From NCBI GenBank assembly GCA_026874595.1, contig CM049309.1, positions 22,943,033-23,007,032 on the forward strand: a DNA stretch of 64,000 nt, written 5' to 3'. The DNA is from Sipunculus nudus. Taxonomy: Eukaryota; Annelida; Sipuncula; Golfingiida; Sipunculidae. Positions 22,690 through 39,055 of this stretch are shown piece after piece; positions within the stretch are counted from its first letter, which is position 1, and every line of letters begins with the position of its first letter. The position numbers were made by a program, and so were the translations under genes. A model generated the notes under the pieces. That model was not told where the DNA came from. It saw only the letters and a list, made by a program, of their open reading frames with translations, and ran no database searches.

Positions 22690-23460
22690 TACCGTATTTG
22701 CTCGTGTACAGGACGATAATTTTTATCCTAGAAAATATTTGGCAAAGAAGGGCGGCCGTCTTATATACGGGTGACGCGAAATTCAATGTTTGTCAAGCTT
22801 GTATTATTGTCAAGAAATGAAAGTATTATAACGGGTCAACAAAATTCAAGAAAGGGACCGTGTTTCCGCGGGATATAAATATGACGATTTTCCTCACAAT
22901 TTTTAAACAAAACCCCGGATTTGGTGCGTATAGGCACTGAAGTTAATTTAATACGCTGGGTTTTTAGGGCAAGTATTTCAGCTACTTTTTAAACTTCGCA
23001 TTTAATATCATGCACAATGAAGGACAAAAAGGACAATAATTGGCGAAGCCATTCCATGTCATTCATCGGCTCAGCTGTCAAAGGTATCTGCGCAAGGTAT
23101 TATATTTTTTAATCTTTCATATAAATACTGTTTTACATACCTTTATATTAACACTTGATTTATTCTACTACCTTATTAGGCGGTGACTTGTATTAAACAG
23201 TTCATTTATTACCATCCTTATTTTTCCTCTTCACCTGCAAAGGAAATCTCGAACTGCAGTCATTCATACAATTCTCTCATACAACACAAAATAAAATCGT
23301 CTGCAAATCGGTATCACTTTGATTAGTTATTATTTTTCAAAATTTCACACAACCATCGCTAAAAGATCGTTGGTTTTTCTTAATTGACCTGAATGTGCTG
23401 TGAAGTCAAACACGTGTACAACACAAGCCGCAGTGTTATATTGGAGGATCGTTACTCACT
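22690..23460. other. No recognised gene
   Basis: Begins with ACCGTATTTGCTCGTG and has GTCTTATATACGGGTGACG 60 bp later, partly inverted words resembling DNA-transposon termini. Otherwise AT-rich without convincing frames. Confidence 0.35.
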
Positions 23461-23477
23461 TTGGAAGTTGGCAGATT

Positions 23478-23498
23478 GGGGGGGGGGGGGGGGGGGGG
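23478..23498 (+). repeat. 21-base G homopolymer
   Basis: Uninterrupted run of 21 G, capable of forming a G-quadruplex. True length is uncertain because such runs are prone to sequencing error. Confidence 0.9.
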
Positions 23499-24639
23499 CT
23501 TATTAGGGTATAAAAAATATTTAGAAAAATATAATTTTGAGAGCGCCTTTGTGACCTTTGCCTGTGTGCTGCCGGCTGCAGCAGCTGAGCACTGTTATCT
23601 ACACATATTCACCCCAGGGCGGTAGCAGTTTAGCAGTCAAATTATGACTGTCCACGTTATTCTGGGAGCAAAACAGGCTGCTACCACCATCCGATTGTCA
23701 CTAAATTAACGCCAAGATTTTTACTGGTTCTGCATAATATAATATTCCAGATACAACAGATAGAGACAATTAATGTTTGACTTACCCTTACACTCAGCTG
23801 TCTGTGCAGTGCTATACATGTGTGAATGGCTGTCTCGACGGTATCGTATCATGTCAAAAATCGCTGGTAGTGACTCCCCTCGCGGTACACATAAAAAGCA
23901 TAGTGTCATAATAGACAGAGTGAGTAGGTAAAACTACTCAGGATGATGAGTTTAAACTTCTCACGTGTTTTTAGTGTAATAACCTAAAAAAAAACCATTA
24001 AGTTTTTAAAATTTTTTTTTATTCAGAATTATTCATACCATTATTTATCATCAATCATATATAACGATACAAGATAAAATTGATATTGGATAATGTCATA
24101 TTAAGCGTATCAATGTATTTCACCATTTTATTTCACTAATAAAAAGAAGTAAGTATCTTAAACTGACATAGGCTTTCAATTTGAAATACATGTTTAATGT
24201 TATAAACTTAGTTTTTGCTTCATACCATTGGTATTAAATTATATGCATTATATGAAAATTAAATCAAATAAATGTGCCATTTACTAAGCAGGACAAAATA
24301 AAGGGATTTAACATTTAAGCTAAACAATTTCAACATCCATTTTCTAATTTTTTGTTCTACACTTAAATGTAAATTAAATGTAGTTGTAATTTTTCTTAGG
24401 GGGAAGCTCTGTACTTCATAAGTTAGCATCATAAGAGACTAAATATTTTCCCTCAGTTATAAGTACATTATATACCGAACCCGAACTTGTACAAATTATG
24501 CAGTATTAACCCGAATTCTCGCATGTACACTGAAAACATATTGAAGAACTTTTAACCAGGTAAGCAGGATATAAAACCAGTGATTTTGCAATGAGGCTAT
24601 CTGGAAGAGTAGCAATAAAGGAAAAAGGGATGTGTTTTT

Positions 24640-24815
24640 TTTAATTTCTTGAATACACAAGTCACAGTGACCTAGTTTTGGCTTTGATGGGAGTCCTTAT
24701 GTTCATCTAACTGCATACCGAATTTCAAATTTGTAGGTCAAGTGACAAAACTTGCATGTTTGTCGGACGGACGGTCGACGGACAAAGGGCCGTAACTTTA
24801 GCATTTTAGTCAGCT
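24640..24815. repeat. Repeat fragment with CGGACGGACGGTCGACGG
   Basis: AGTCACAGTGACCTAG near 24660 and the CGGACGGACGG/GGGCCGTAACTTTAGC stretch near 24766-24800 resemble, in opposite orientation, the GTCCGTCCGTC blocks near the 5' ends of the elements at 42.9 and 58.9 kb. TTAGTCAGCTAAAAACC at the end may be a decayed element end. Confidence 0.4.
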
Positions 24816-25554
24816 AAAAACCATTGGTTGGGAATCGTTTCTTTATTAATGTATTGTGTAAGTATTCTGGATTCACATTAATGGTATGCCAGGCTATGGT
24901 GGAGTTGTTACCAGTTGTAAGATCCTGCATACATGTATATTCATGTAATATCATTACACAGACTGAGCATAATAGGTTTCCCTCTCATCTGTATGAGGAC
25001 TCTTGATTTATAAGCATAATGTTACTGTCTTAATAATTAACATGATATAGCTTAAATCAACCATTGGAAATTCTGTATATCCAAAGTCAGCCATGCGGAT
25101 ATATGAAGACTTGTATAACTATGTGGCGTCGGCCTTTGGATGGCGAGCCTTAATCTTTATGTATTAATTATAATCTCTTTAGAGAAGATGCTGTTAATTG
25201 TATAGCGGTCTTTCGATAATCAAATTTGCATGCACACGGACAACTAAATACTGCTAGGTAATGCATTATTGTACTGCTTATAAACTTTACCATTGAAATG
25301 TCAAGGGTTTAACCAATCAAAGTATCCCTTAATTCCCATGGTCATTACACAGCGGCAAAATTCATTCCCCTCCAGATAGCCAATGGGAAGGGTTGGGTTA
25401 CATCTGATAGATAACGCTAGATAACGCTGTGACATCCCCTTCGTGCGTTAATGAGTAATTTCTCAAAATGTATTGGAAACTATGAATATAGTAGTTTCGT
25501 GACAAAGGTCGATTGGCACCACCGTCAATTAAGAGACAGATTTTTTATGTGCTC

Positions 25555-25885
25555 AGTCTAACAAAATATGATCCAAGATAAAATCTGCCTGAAGATCACT
25601 ATTATGATTTAAATTTGAATTAAGGTAGTTGCGGTATTACATGTTTCAGTTTTTCTAATTCCAAGGTTTCTAATATTTTAATTTATCATTGATAAACAGC
25701 ATCATATCAGTCATATTGTTATTTATCTATTTTAGAGTAAGAAGGCTTGTATTGTTACATTCCATGGCATATAAATGGTTAAAAAATACGCCATTTTGGA
25801 ATCCAATATGGCTGCCTAAAAATATGGCTGCCTGAGAAAAAGGAACCAACCCTAGTTTTGTTCCCCAAGGGTCTAAATATTCAAA
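25555..25885 (-). repeat. Interspersed repeat, inverted copy 2
   Basis: Reverse-complement match of 19490-19890; see that entry. A short local duplication of ATATGGCTGCCT is present at about 25807 and 25823. Confidence 0.7.
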
Positions 25886-26299
25886 AAAAAATATTTGTAT
25901 CAAAAGCGTATCAAAATTTTTGGCAAGATTACTTAACGCCCTGCACTACAATCTAGATGACGCTGAATTTGCATCCGCATCAGCGCCCCATCGAGAGCAA
26001 ATCCAAAGGAAAACGCTCATGCAATAACATTATTGCTAGTAATGGCTAATGTTCACTGTAACAAAGGCAGGTCCAGGGATTCGGAAGAAGAGGGGTCCAA
26101 CCCAGGATGACCTAGAAAAAAATCTCCAGGTTCGGAAAGGGTAGGTGTGTGTGTGGCGGGGGGGGGGGGGTGTTCCAGGCCGCAAAAATTGGTCTGAAAC
26201 TTTTAAGAAAGGTTGCGGTGGCAGATAAAGGTCGGGACATTGAAAGGGGTAACAGACGAACATAATGATCTACAATTCTTATCAATATGAATAAGAATA

Positions 26300-26850
26300 A
26301 TTAGAATGATATACACATAGGCTGACCGAGTATCATACCTGAACTGGGTCACAGTGACCTAATTCCAGAAACTTGGTATTAATTAGCAATAGAACAATAC
26401 AAAAAGATAAGAAGGTTTAAACCAAACCTTATGGCAACTTTAAAAAGTTATCACACTGAAGATCAATTGGTGCAAAAAGACTATTGTGACCACCGAGACC
26501 TTGAAACTTACGGCGAATAAAGGTCTTGAATCAAACTCTAACTGTTATACACATGAAATCTTCGAGAACGATCGCGCTAACGAACAAATCCTTCCTAAAG
26601 ACCACTGTGACTTGAATATGAAAGCAAATTTAAGGTAAAAGTCATGGCTAACACGGTAACAGTTATACACACTGATGAAGAGTGGATAGTATATGGTGTG
26701 ATTCTGGTTGTTTTAAGCGAGGAAAATGGCACTGCTAAACTTATGCATTTTTAACGAGTCTAATGGGAAAATTGGGTCACAGTGTCCTTATTTTAGAAAA
26801 CGGTGTTAATGTGCAGTACAGATAATCACAGAGATACCAGCCATAGGAAT
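26300..26850 (+). repeat. Degenerate repeat with GGTCACAGTGACC
   Basis: GGTCACAGTGACC at 26347-26359 is a perfect inverted repeat with 3-base spacing. A degraded form (GGGTCACAGTGTCCTTATTTT) follows near 26775 in similar surroundings (GTGACCTAATTCCAGAAACTTGG against GTGTCCTTATTTTAGAAAACGG), suggesting a repeat core about 430 bp apart. Confidence 0.4.
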
Positions 26851-26859
26851 TGCATTTGG

Positions 26860-28420
26860 TGTGATTACAATTTTATTGCTTAAAATGGTAAATGCTGGTG
26901 ACCCATAGCTCATGATTCAATGTGATGCCACCTTGTCATCCTTGTTCAATCTTTTTAGGGTGATAAAAACCAAAATGGCGTCTGAACGATTAAATTTATT
27001 TATAGAATGGACGAAAATGCTTTCACTCAGAATGGTAACAACTTGTATTATGTATGTTTACTGGCCATTTTTGTACAATTTTAATGTGGCGAAAAAAATG
27101 TGATATATGGTAAACGTTTCTCGAGTAATATGCGCATGCACACCAAATTATATGTGCCACATGGACAGAGTTGGAATATTTTTATTTATACAGAAATGAA
27201 AGGTAAAATCTTATAACATGGGCATTTAAAGACTAACCTTTCTGCATGGTTGCAATTCCTGATGAAGAACCATGTTTTTGTGCCTAGGGATAATTAATTA
27301 TCAAAGTCATGCTTAAGGATTAACCAATTAAAAAAATAACCCGTTGTATTTAGCCACGTGACAGTGCCATTTGCGGGTACATGGAAGTCCTGAATCCAGC
27401 TGCAACAAAATATTCTTTAAAACCCTTATATTTGTACTGGTACCATTAAATTGATATATAATTTTACTCTGCTTTAATCGTACACAATTTTTTAAGATAC
27501 CCAGTATTTATTTGCCTCAATAAAACATGCAAAAACTTCGTTGTTACCACATGGTGATCTTTTACTCCGAGATTTATGTAGTGTTACTAATAACTCTAAT
27601 GGTAAATACATGTAAATGCTGCATATATTATTGTCACAATTAATGTAATAGCTTTCCAATAATCTGATTTACTTTGCTATTTCTTATTGGTAAAATTGTG
27701 GAAATGCCCTGATGAGTAAAAAAAGGCAAGGTTTGTCTAAAACTTTCTCAGAGATAAACCATGAATTAAACTTGTGGCTTAATTCCAATACGGAAACATG
27801 AACGTTAAACTTGGCACATTGGCATCTTATTGTAATTAAATCATCGGAACAGTCTTGATACAAAATGTCGGTCATAGGCAGTCATATAAAAATATGTTTA
27901 CTTGTTTTATGTGTGTGCAATAAAAATACAACAATACCAGATCAAATAAAATCTTTGATATAAATAACCTATTTTATAAAATCAATTTTAACTTATTGCT
28001 ATCGTTTCTGGATATAAATGTAGAAAAGAATTGTTCAATTAATGTTATTCAATAAATGTATATTCAAAATGTGCGTATTCAAAATATACGTATTATATAC
28101 ATATCATATAAAATATACGTACAGAATCACAACCATTACTATGCATTATACAGATAACTATTCTATCAGAACATATACTATCTTTGGATATCTAAAAATA
28201 ATTTCTCGGTAACTTTATCGAGAAAAGTAAGATATTTTCAAAATACAAAAGAGAATCATAAACAAGTTTTACAATACAAACCACTCATTGATCGGTATAT
28301 GGAACTAAACATACAAATGGAACCGAGTTTAGATTTAATATACCCCCAGAAACTGTTAAAATACTTATAATAAGGTTTAATTCATTTATGACCGTGCCAA
28401 TAATGAATCATTTCTAAAAA
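26860..28420. other. AT-rich stretch without recognised genes
   Basis: Only short frames of about 60 codons without known motifs. A small run of related words, AAAATATACGTA and AAAATGTGCGTA, occurs near 28065-28125. Confidence 0.45.
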
Positions 28421-28421
28421 A

Positions 28422-29478
28422 CAGTGGCGGATCCATAAAATCGATGACAGGGGGCGCTAATATTTGGTTGGTGGCTGATATGTATATTATTAAAACTAAG
28501 TTTTTAAAATTTCGTTTTATAAATTTAATTTATATATATATATATATATTTATATATTATTATTATTATAACGTATCATTTGTCTAAGAAAAATATAAAT
28601 ATTTGTTGTTTTATCTCTACAACCTATTTCACCAAGACCTCCTTAAATTTAATCAGAGGTACATTGGGAGGCTATGGAAGGGGAACACCTCTCGTATTTG
28701 GAAAATTTTTTTAAAATATGCATTTTTAAAAAAGCCCATTTCTAGGCACCTGATACATAAAATATGAAGATTTTCTGTTCCTGAGCTACTATTCTCTTAA
28801 ATAATTTTGCATATTATTGTCATATTTTACGAGGGGACGGGTATATTAACCTGTGGCTGGCTTTAATATTTATGTTTCCTGAAAATTGGTAAATTAACTG
28901 GAAAGTAACAGGTTGATGTCAATGGCGAAAATGCGCATCTATCTTTATAACTTTCAAAATATCATCTTTTCAAAGTATTTCCGGTTGTTACAATGATAGT
29001 TGAAATGTTCAAGTCGTATGTCAAACTTCCTACCGGCTTCTGTGGTCTACACAGCGCCCCCCCCCCCCCCCTTTCCGAGAGCACAGGTGGTGAGTTCGAG
29101 TCCTGACCAGCCGCAGCCGTGAATTTTTTTTTTTCACAGTTGGCCCTAACCCAGGCTGGGCTCTGCAAACCAACTGCCTCAGTCGCAGATAAATACAATA
29201 TGGGGGGTTCCTCGGTATTATAACCCAAAAGAGTTTAAAAATGGACAAACCCAACTCGTAATAGAAATATTTGGGTGCTACCTACTCCTCAACTTATTAG
29301 CTGGAAAGTAATTAACTGTGGATAATTGAATAATCTTTTTGCAAGGGCATAAAACAGAAATAACAGAAATGAAAATTAATTACGAATAAATGGGAAAGAA
29401 ACAGAAAACAATGAAAGCAGTTTTAGCTCAGCGGGGAAGGGGAGGGGCCTCTGGATCCGCCAATGAAGAGGAATCAAG
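28422..29478. mobile_element. DNA transposon-like element with CAGTGGCGGATCCA ends
   Basis: CAGTGGCGGATCCA starts near 28424 and its inverse TGGATCCGCCAATG lies near 29450-29463, giving 13 of 14 matched terminal positions. GG(C)GG-type ends of this form are known from hAT and related cut-and-paste elements. The interior has no transposase frame, and a tRNA-derived SINE appears nested at about 29035. Target duplication was not resolved. Confidence 0.5.
29035..29240 (+). mobile_element. tRNA-derived SINE nested in the TIR element
   Basis: CTTCTGTGGTCTACACAGCG is A-box-like and GTGAGTTCGAGTCCTGACC is a good B-box match. They are separated by a 14-base C run that has probably expanded inside the head. 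The body runs through CTGCCTCAGTCGCAGATAAATAC to GAGTTTAAAAATGG. Confidence 0.5.
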
Positions 29479-29599
29479 AATACCCCTCATCACACACCTA
29501 TCACACATTCAGCGCATAAGGAAAGCTTGTCCAGTTCAAACATTAACCAAATTAGGTTAATAAATCTTAAATATCAGTCATAAAAGCCTCTTCCCTATA

Positions 29600-31260
<1,661 letters not shown>

Positions 31261-31690
31261 TTTGGAATATGTTATATATAAACCGAAATTAACTATAATC
31301 CTTGAATTACCTCACAGTTGGAAGCCAACCCCAGTTAATTGATTTTTCCCCCGACGCCATTGCCCCACGTTGCTGAACAATGATTAAGAACACCAACAAA
31401 ATATGCACATCCTGGCCGGTTGACACTCGATTCGCATTTGATATAGAACTATGGTCATACCCATGACACTGGTCGGTGTGCACAATTTACGCCCTAATCT
31501 TTCACCTGTTTTGAAAGTCTTCAGTTTGGTCAGACGGACGTTGTTCTAGGCCCAAAATATTATTTAATAAAGTACACATGTTGGAAGCCCTGGAAAGAGT
31601 CATATATAAACATTTAAACTCAGCTCCTGCACTTTCAAGTTATTTTGTTATAGGAAAACAGGGTACCATGCATCTTGCTTTCATGGAATA

Positions 31691-31770
31691 TGGTAGCCGC
31701 CGAAGGCGACGCAACAGTTCTATAAATTTGTTGCTTCGCCGACCTACCAAGGGGTTAATTGGGATTATAG
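31691..31770 (-). repeat. Double-hairpin repeat, copy 2
   Basis: CGACGCAACAG (31707-31717) faces TGTTGCTTCG (31729-31738), and on the - strand the order AACCCCTTGG, hairpin, CCGCCGGCTACC-like end matches 5834-5917. This copy has a mismatch in the stem and a different loop. Confidence 0.55.
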
Positions 31771-31976
31771 CACGAAACGCTTATAGTGGAAATTTATAAA
31801 AAAAAAATATTTCCTATGGTTGTAACATACTCATGTCCGCATCACATGGTATGTTGAAAGGCCTGATAACTAAAATAACCATTCTCGAATGCATGAAGCA
31901 CCAGTAACATTAATAACTGATTTATTTGTCCAGACAAAATGGAAAATTAAACAGCCTGGAAGCTTGCATTCGACGG

Positions 31977-34030
<2,054 letters not shown>

Positions 34031-34040
34031 TATTTCGTAC

Positions 34041-34106
34041 TGTTTTTTTTTTTTATCTTCTCTCTTTCTTTCTTTCTTTCTTTCTTTATTTCCTTCTGTC
34101 TCTCTG

Positions 34107-34146
<40 letters not shown>

Positions 34147-34149
34147 ACA
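34041..34149. repeat. T-run, (TTTC)n, (CT)n, (CA)n compound simple repeat
   Basis: Consecutive pyrimidine-rich tracts ending in about 14 CA units. Confidence 0.95.
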
Positions 34150-35530
34150 TGGGAACAAGAATGGTTAGCCAACGTGCCCCGGTGATTGCTGTTCTTTGTG
34201 CATGGGTTTATATGTTGGTGTACATCAAGAATACATTTATGACGAATATTCTGCGTGTTCTTAGATGCATGTTTTACTCTGGTGATTCTAAAATGTATCA
34301 ACATATAATCGAGAAACAGCAGATGATGCTTAGTGTCTGTTATGTTTATATGGATGGTACAGCTGATACGCGTTAGCGAAGGATTCAAACGTACTCAAGT
34401 CCCTTGGCTAAATGTATTGTTTGTATTTATACAAATATTTAAAAATATATGTCTACGTAGAATCGATTCGCTGTCTGATCGGTGATAAACTCCAAGCATC
34501 GGGATTCGCGAGATCTTCACTTGTTCCTGGTCAACATATAATTCTTTATTTCGTGATGCGTACTGGTATGAAATAGTGCGGAGAATCGATTTAAAACTAA
34601 ACAGATGTAAATGGTCGGAAACCATACGTTTTTGCAAGGTTCTAGATATATCATTAACACGGTTATTAAAAAAAAGATCCGTAGTTAATAAATACAACAA
34701 CTACAATAAATGTTATAAACATAAATATGCTTATTTTTTTACAACGATGTATGGTCATAAAGAGTAACCGTACCTTATTCTGTTAAATCATTTGCAGCCA
34801 CTATAATCAGTTGATAAATGCCGACAATAAAAGTTGGATTGTACACATTGTGACATACAATAACATGAGCAGTATTAACGCTTGTTATGATTTAGAAATA
34901 ACTCATGCATTTCTCGTGCATTTGTCAAATGCAAATCCTTTTTAAATGTTTAAAAGCATGCAATAGTTATAGTTTTATATTATACCAAAGGCCAAGTTCT
35001 GCAAGAACGTGTGTGAATATTTAGTTTAATAATGACCACCTTAAGTTTACTTTTACTGAGTTACTTATTTTCATTTAAATGCACACACACATATATATAT
35101 AAACCTGTACACAGTTCTTAATTGTTTGATTATTAACAAATTTTGACACTTCAGCTTCATTTAATCACTCCCGGATCGATGTCAAATGTAATGTATATTA
35201 GTGATTTGTAAACTTGCACTTGTAGTACGTACTTAATTATACATAAAAAGTGTAACAAAGTGCAAGTTTCTCTCAAGATTACATTTAATTGTGATTTAAA
35301 AATGTTTCTATTCATTCTTTTGTGCTACGTTTGCAAATAGAACGGAATTTTGTTTTTTTTTTATGCTGTGTAAAATTTTCTATGGCAAGTAAAAATTATA
35401 CGAAAACAGAGTAAAGGTTTAGACTTCATAATTAAATGCCCTTTAAATTATACATTTGATTTGAAAATATTTGAATGCATTCGTATTTCCATTGAAATGC
35501 AAGGACTGATAGAGCATTTGCGATTGCATT
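34150..35530. other. No recognised gene
   Basis: A + strand frame continues out of the simple repeat to 34376 and a - strand frame of 101 codons covers 34395-34700. Neither has a known motif. Inverted words AGAATCGATT occur at about 34460 and 34579. Confidence 0.4.
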
Positions 35531-35535
35531 TGAAA

Positions 35536-37508
35536 CTAGAATACGGGTAGTCGACAAGCGACTACGTGTATCCGCCAAAATCAGAGAAGGATGGGTGAAG
35601 TGAGGCATGGATTGAGTGGCAAGGGGATATAGAGTTACATGTGTTACATATTAGAATGGATCCCTGCCACATAAACATGACTGTAGGTGGCGCCACCTGT
35701 TATTTAAACGAGAAACTATCCAAGATGTATACACATGTAAACAAATTTCATGTGGAAAAGTCAAACCACTGCAGAGATATGAGTGATTTTATCCCACAGC
35801 AGACAAACAGATGGACGCTGTGCAAAAATGGCTGCAGGTGGCGCCACCAAAGGCTACATTTGTGTAAAAAATTTTTCCTGATTGGTCAAACGGTTCCGGA
35901 GATATAAGCATTATGTCTGCAGCGTGAACGTGAATGTAGGTGGTGCTACCTGTCATAAAATCAAGAAAGCTATCCAGGAAGTATATGCATGCGGAATTAC
36001 AGGTAATTTGATCAAACCACTGCAGAGATAAGAGTGATTTTAACCTAAGGCAGACAAACAGATGGACGCTGTGCAAAAAAAGCTGCAGGTGGCGCCACCA
36101 TTTTTGTGTATGTTATAAAGCTATCCAAGGGCTACATTTGTGTAATTTTTTTTCTGATTGGTCAAACGGTTCCCGAGATATGAGCTTGGATGTCTGCAGC
36201 GTAAACGTGAATGTAGGTGGCGCCACCTGTCATAAAATAAAAAAAGCTATGCGGGATGTATAAACATGCCAAATTTCAGGTAATTTGGTCAAACCATTGC
36301 AGAGATATGAGTGATTTTAACCTAAGGCAGACAAACAGATGGACGCTGTGCAAAAAAATGCTGCAGGTGGCGCCACCAAGGGCTACATTTTTGTAAAATT
36401 TTTTCCTGATTGGTCAAACGGTTCCGGAGATATAAGCATTATGTCTGCAGCGTGAACGTGAATGTAGGTGGCGCCACCTGTCATAAAATCAAAAAAGCTA
36501 TGCGGGATGTATAAGCATGCCAAATTTCAGGTAATTTGGTCAAACCATTGCAGAGATATGAGTGATTTTAACCTAAGGCAGACAAACAGATGGACGCTGT
36601 GCAAAAATGGCTGCAGGTGGCGCCACCATTTTTGTGTATGTCATAAAGCTATCCAAGGGCTACATTTGTGTAAAAAATTTTCCTGATTGGTTGAACGAGC
36701 CCGGAGATATAAGCATGGATGTCTACAGCGTGAACGTGAATGTAGGTGGCGCCACCTGTCATAAAATCAAAAAAGCTATGCGGGATGTATAAGCATGCCA
36801 AATTTCAGGTAATTTGGTCAAATCATTGCAGAGATATGAGTGATTTTAACCTAAGGCAGACAAACAGATGGACGCTGTGCAAAAAATGCTGCAGGTGGCG
36901 CCTCCATTTTTGTGTATGTTATAAAGCTATCCAAGGGCTACATTTGTGTAATTTTTTTTTCTGATTGGTCAAACGGTTCCCGAGATATGAGCTTGGATGT
37001 CTGCAGCGTAAACGTGAATGTAGGTGGCGCCACCTGTCATAAAATCATGAAAGCTATCTAGGATGTATACGCATGCCAAATATTAGGTGAATTAGTCAAA
37101 CCACTGCAGAGATATGAGTGATTTTAACCCAAGGCAGATGAACAAATGGACACTGTGCAAACATGGTTGCAGGTGGCGCCACCTTTTGTCGTGTATGTTA
37201 TAAAGCTATCCCAGGGCTACATTTGTGTTAAAAAAATTTTCCTGATCGGTCAAACGGTTCCCGAGATATATGGGTTTATGTGTGGAAACAAACGCACAAA
37301 CGGACGCTGGGCAGAGAGAAAAGGTCAGAGGTCAAGGTCACTTGGTTAGGCACCAGTTCACATGTGACCCGATAATTTGTGTAAGTTTCGGAAAAATCCG
37401 TCCTGTAGTCTCAGAGGAGTTCTCCGGAAACGAACGCGGCTGCGGCGGCGGCGGCGGAACCCGGTCAAAAACATAGTATCCGCAAAACTTCGTTTTGGCG
37501 GATACAAA
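35536..37508 (-). mobile_element. Helitron-like non-autonomous element, family Q, long copy
   Basis: The left end shows CTAG (35536-35539), 7 bases, then a perfect 7-pair hairpin GTAGTCG (35547-35553), loop ACAAG, CGACTAC (35559-35565), then GTGTATCCGCCAAAA. The right end is the inverse TTTTGGCGGATAC (to 37505), itself the arm of a terminal palindrome beginning GTATCCGC at 37476. On the - strand the element thus runs from a GTATCCGCC palindrome through a tandem core to an inverted copy of its start, a hairpin and CTAG, as in HINE/Helentron-type elements. The core has about six units of 250-280 bp. No Rep/helicase frame is present. Confidence 0.75.
35680..37190. repeat. Core tandem array with AGGTGGCGCCACCT palindromes
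   Basis: Each unit carries two near-identical palindromic boxes, one in TGTAGGTGGCGCCACCTGTC and one in TGCAGGTGGCGCCACC. Intact boxes start at 35685, 35836, 36087, 36215, 36365, 36466, 36615, 36744, 37022 and 37171. Mutated ones are at about 35939 (GGTGGTGCTACC) and 36895 (GGTGGCGCCTCC). Other shared unit parts are GATATGAGTGATTTTAACC and GATTGGTCAAACGGTTCC. Some units lack about 30 bp, giving lengths of about 250 or 280 bp. Confidence 0.85.
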
Positions 37509-37509
37509 T

Positions 37510-39050
37510 ATATAAAAGCATTTTACTTTGGGAAACCAGCATGGCATTTGCATTAAATGCATCAGACCACATTTGAACCCAACTCTGGTCGTGATAAATA
37601 AATGGTGTACGTTCTCCGCTATATTAAGAAATATCCCGGGTATAATGGTGTAAAGTAATATCTAATACTACAAAATCATATCTAAAATTTGCAGACTGTA
37701 CACAAATATTTACCATCTTTAAAAGAGTTTTGGGGGACACTGATACAAGAAACATGAAATTTTCGTTGGCATATGCCATTCAAATTAACTAAATCCTCAA
37801 AAACGTGTGTACGTTCAGAGGGCCGATATGCCGCTTAAAGGCTCCTGTTATTATATATGTTCTTCATTTTTTTTATATGTAGGTTTTTGATTCAAACATA
37901 AAGGTTATATTGGCATTGTCAAAAAAACTTAAATTGAATAAACATCAAATAATATTTTTTTCTTTGTATAAAATGTCAATTATTACTTATGAGTGTATGC
38001 TAAAATGAAAAAAAGTTAATTAGTCCAATGTACAGTCGGTGGTCGTGTGCATCATCATGCATGAGCACTTCTCTAGAGTCAATCCTGTTTCACGCATGCT
38101 GTCCTCGGCAACCTCACAGTGTATATGGGACCGCGTGGTTTTGTCTGTAACAAAACAAGTATTTACTTATTATGTTTTTATTTATATTTTCATTAAATAT
38201 AGTCAAAGTTAATTAAATTTTGATTAATTTTATACATCATGAGGCTTAGTTTAGTATGCGTTTATGGCATTATATTGACCAAATATGTACAGTGTAAAAT
38301 AATTAAAATAATAATGCCTTTTATCTGCAAAAGGATACATCGGTTTCTTAAATAATTCATAGTGATTTGCGTGTAACATTTATTTATCGGTTCAAAAACC
38401 TGACCAGAAGTCAGAGCGCAAAAAAAAGATAAGTCGCTTACAAACCGCTATTAGGCTTACATTGCGGGAGGTTATATATATTGCAATAGGGTTCGAACCA
38501 CCGCTTAAAACCATTGATAATACTCAAAATCAGATTAAAATTATACATTTTTCACATTATTTATCGTCGAGTCTCAGCTCTATGGCTGTTACAAAACTGT
38601 GCTCAACAGTCTATGCTTCCTCCATGAGTATAAAATATAGTTTGTTTAATGCGAAAAACATTTATATAATAAATATTCTCTTGTTAGAACATTCGGAAAC
38701 GTAAACAATTGCATAGAATAAAAAAAATAATAGTACAGTACGTCAGTTACACAGTTATAGGAGCAGTCTTTCTCGTTCACACGTCAAAGGTTAAAATACA
38801 AGCTTTGTATTCTTTAAATCCATGGGCCTGCATGTCAGGATTATTATTTTAGAAGACCGCCCAGAATACCATAATAAATGCTTGTAATTGGGAATATTTT
38901 ACGATTTAAGTCTTGTACACAGATAGAGGATTGTCAATTCTACCGTATATAAACTACAATAGCTTTGTTATTCATTATATGGAGGGGTTTTGCCAGTCAA
39001 TGATTGCCTGATGGAAGCCGGAAAAAATTGTGCAGGCCACCAATCTGTCA
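37510..39050. other. No recognised gene
   Basis: AT-rich. A + strand frame at 38462-38704 of 80 codons shows no known domain. Short GC-richer piece near 38040-38120 without frame. Confidence 0.45.
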
Positions 39051-39055
39051 CTGGT

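Noticed and set aside
36468-36964. Repeated + strand frames of about 61-72 codons beginning MAPPVIKSKK or similar
   Set aside because: Products of the family Q tandem array; the ATG and frame come from the repeat unit.
35680-37190. Simple satellite DNA not linked to an element
   Set aside because: The array is bounded by inverted GTATCCGCC ends and a hairpin plus CTAG, shared with the 12.5 kb copy, so it belongs to a mobile element.
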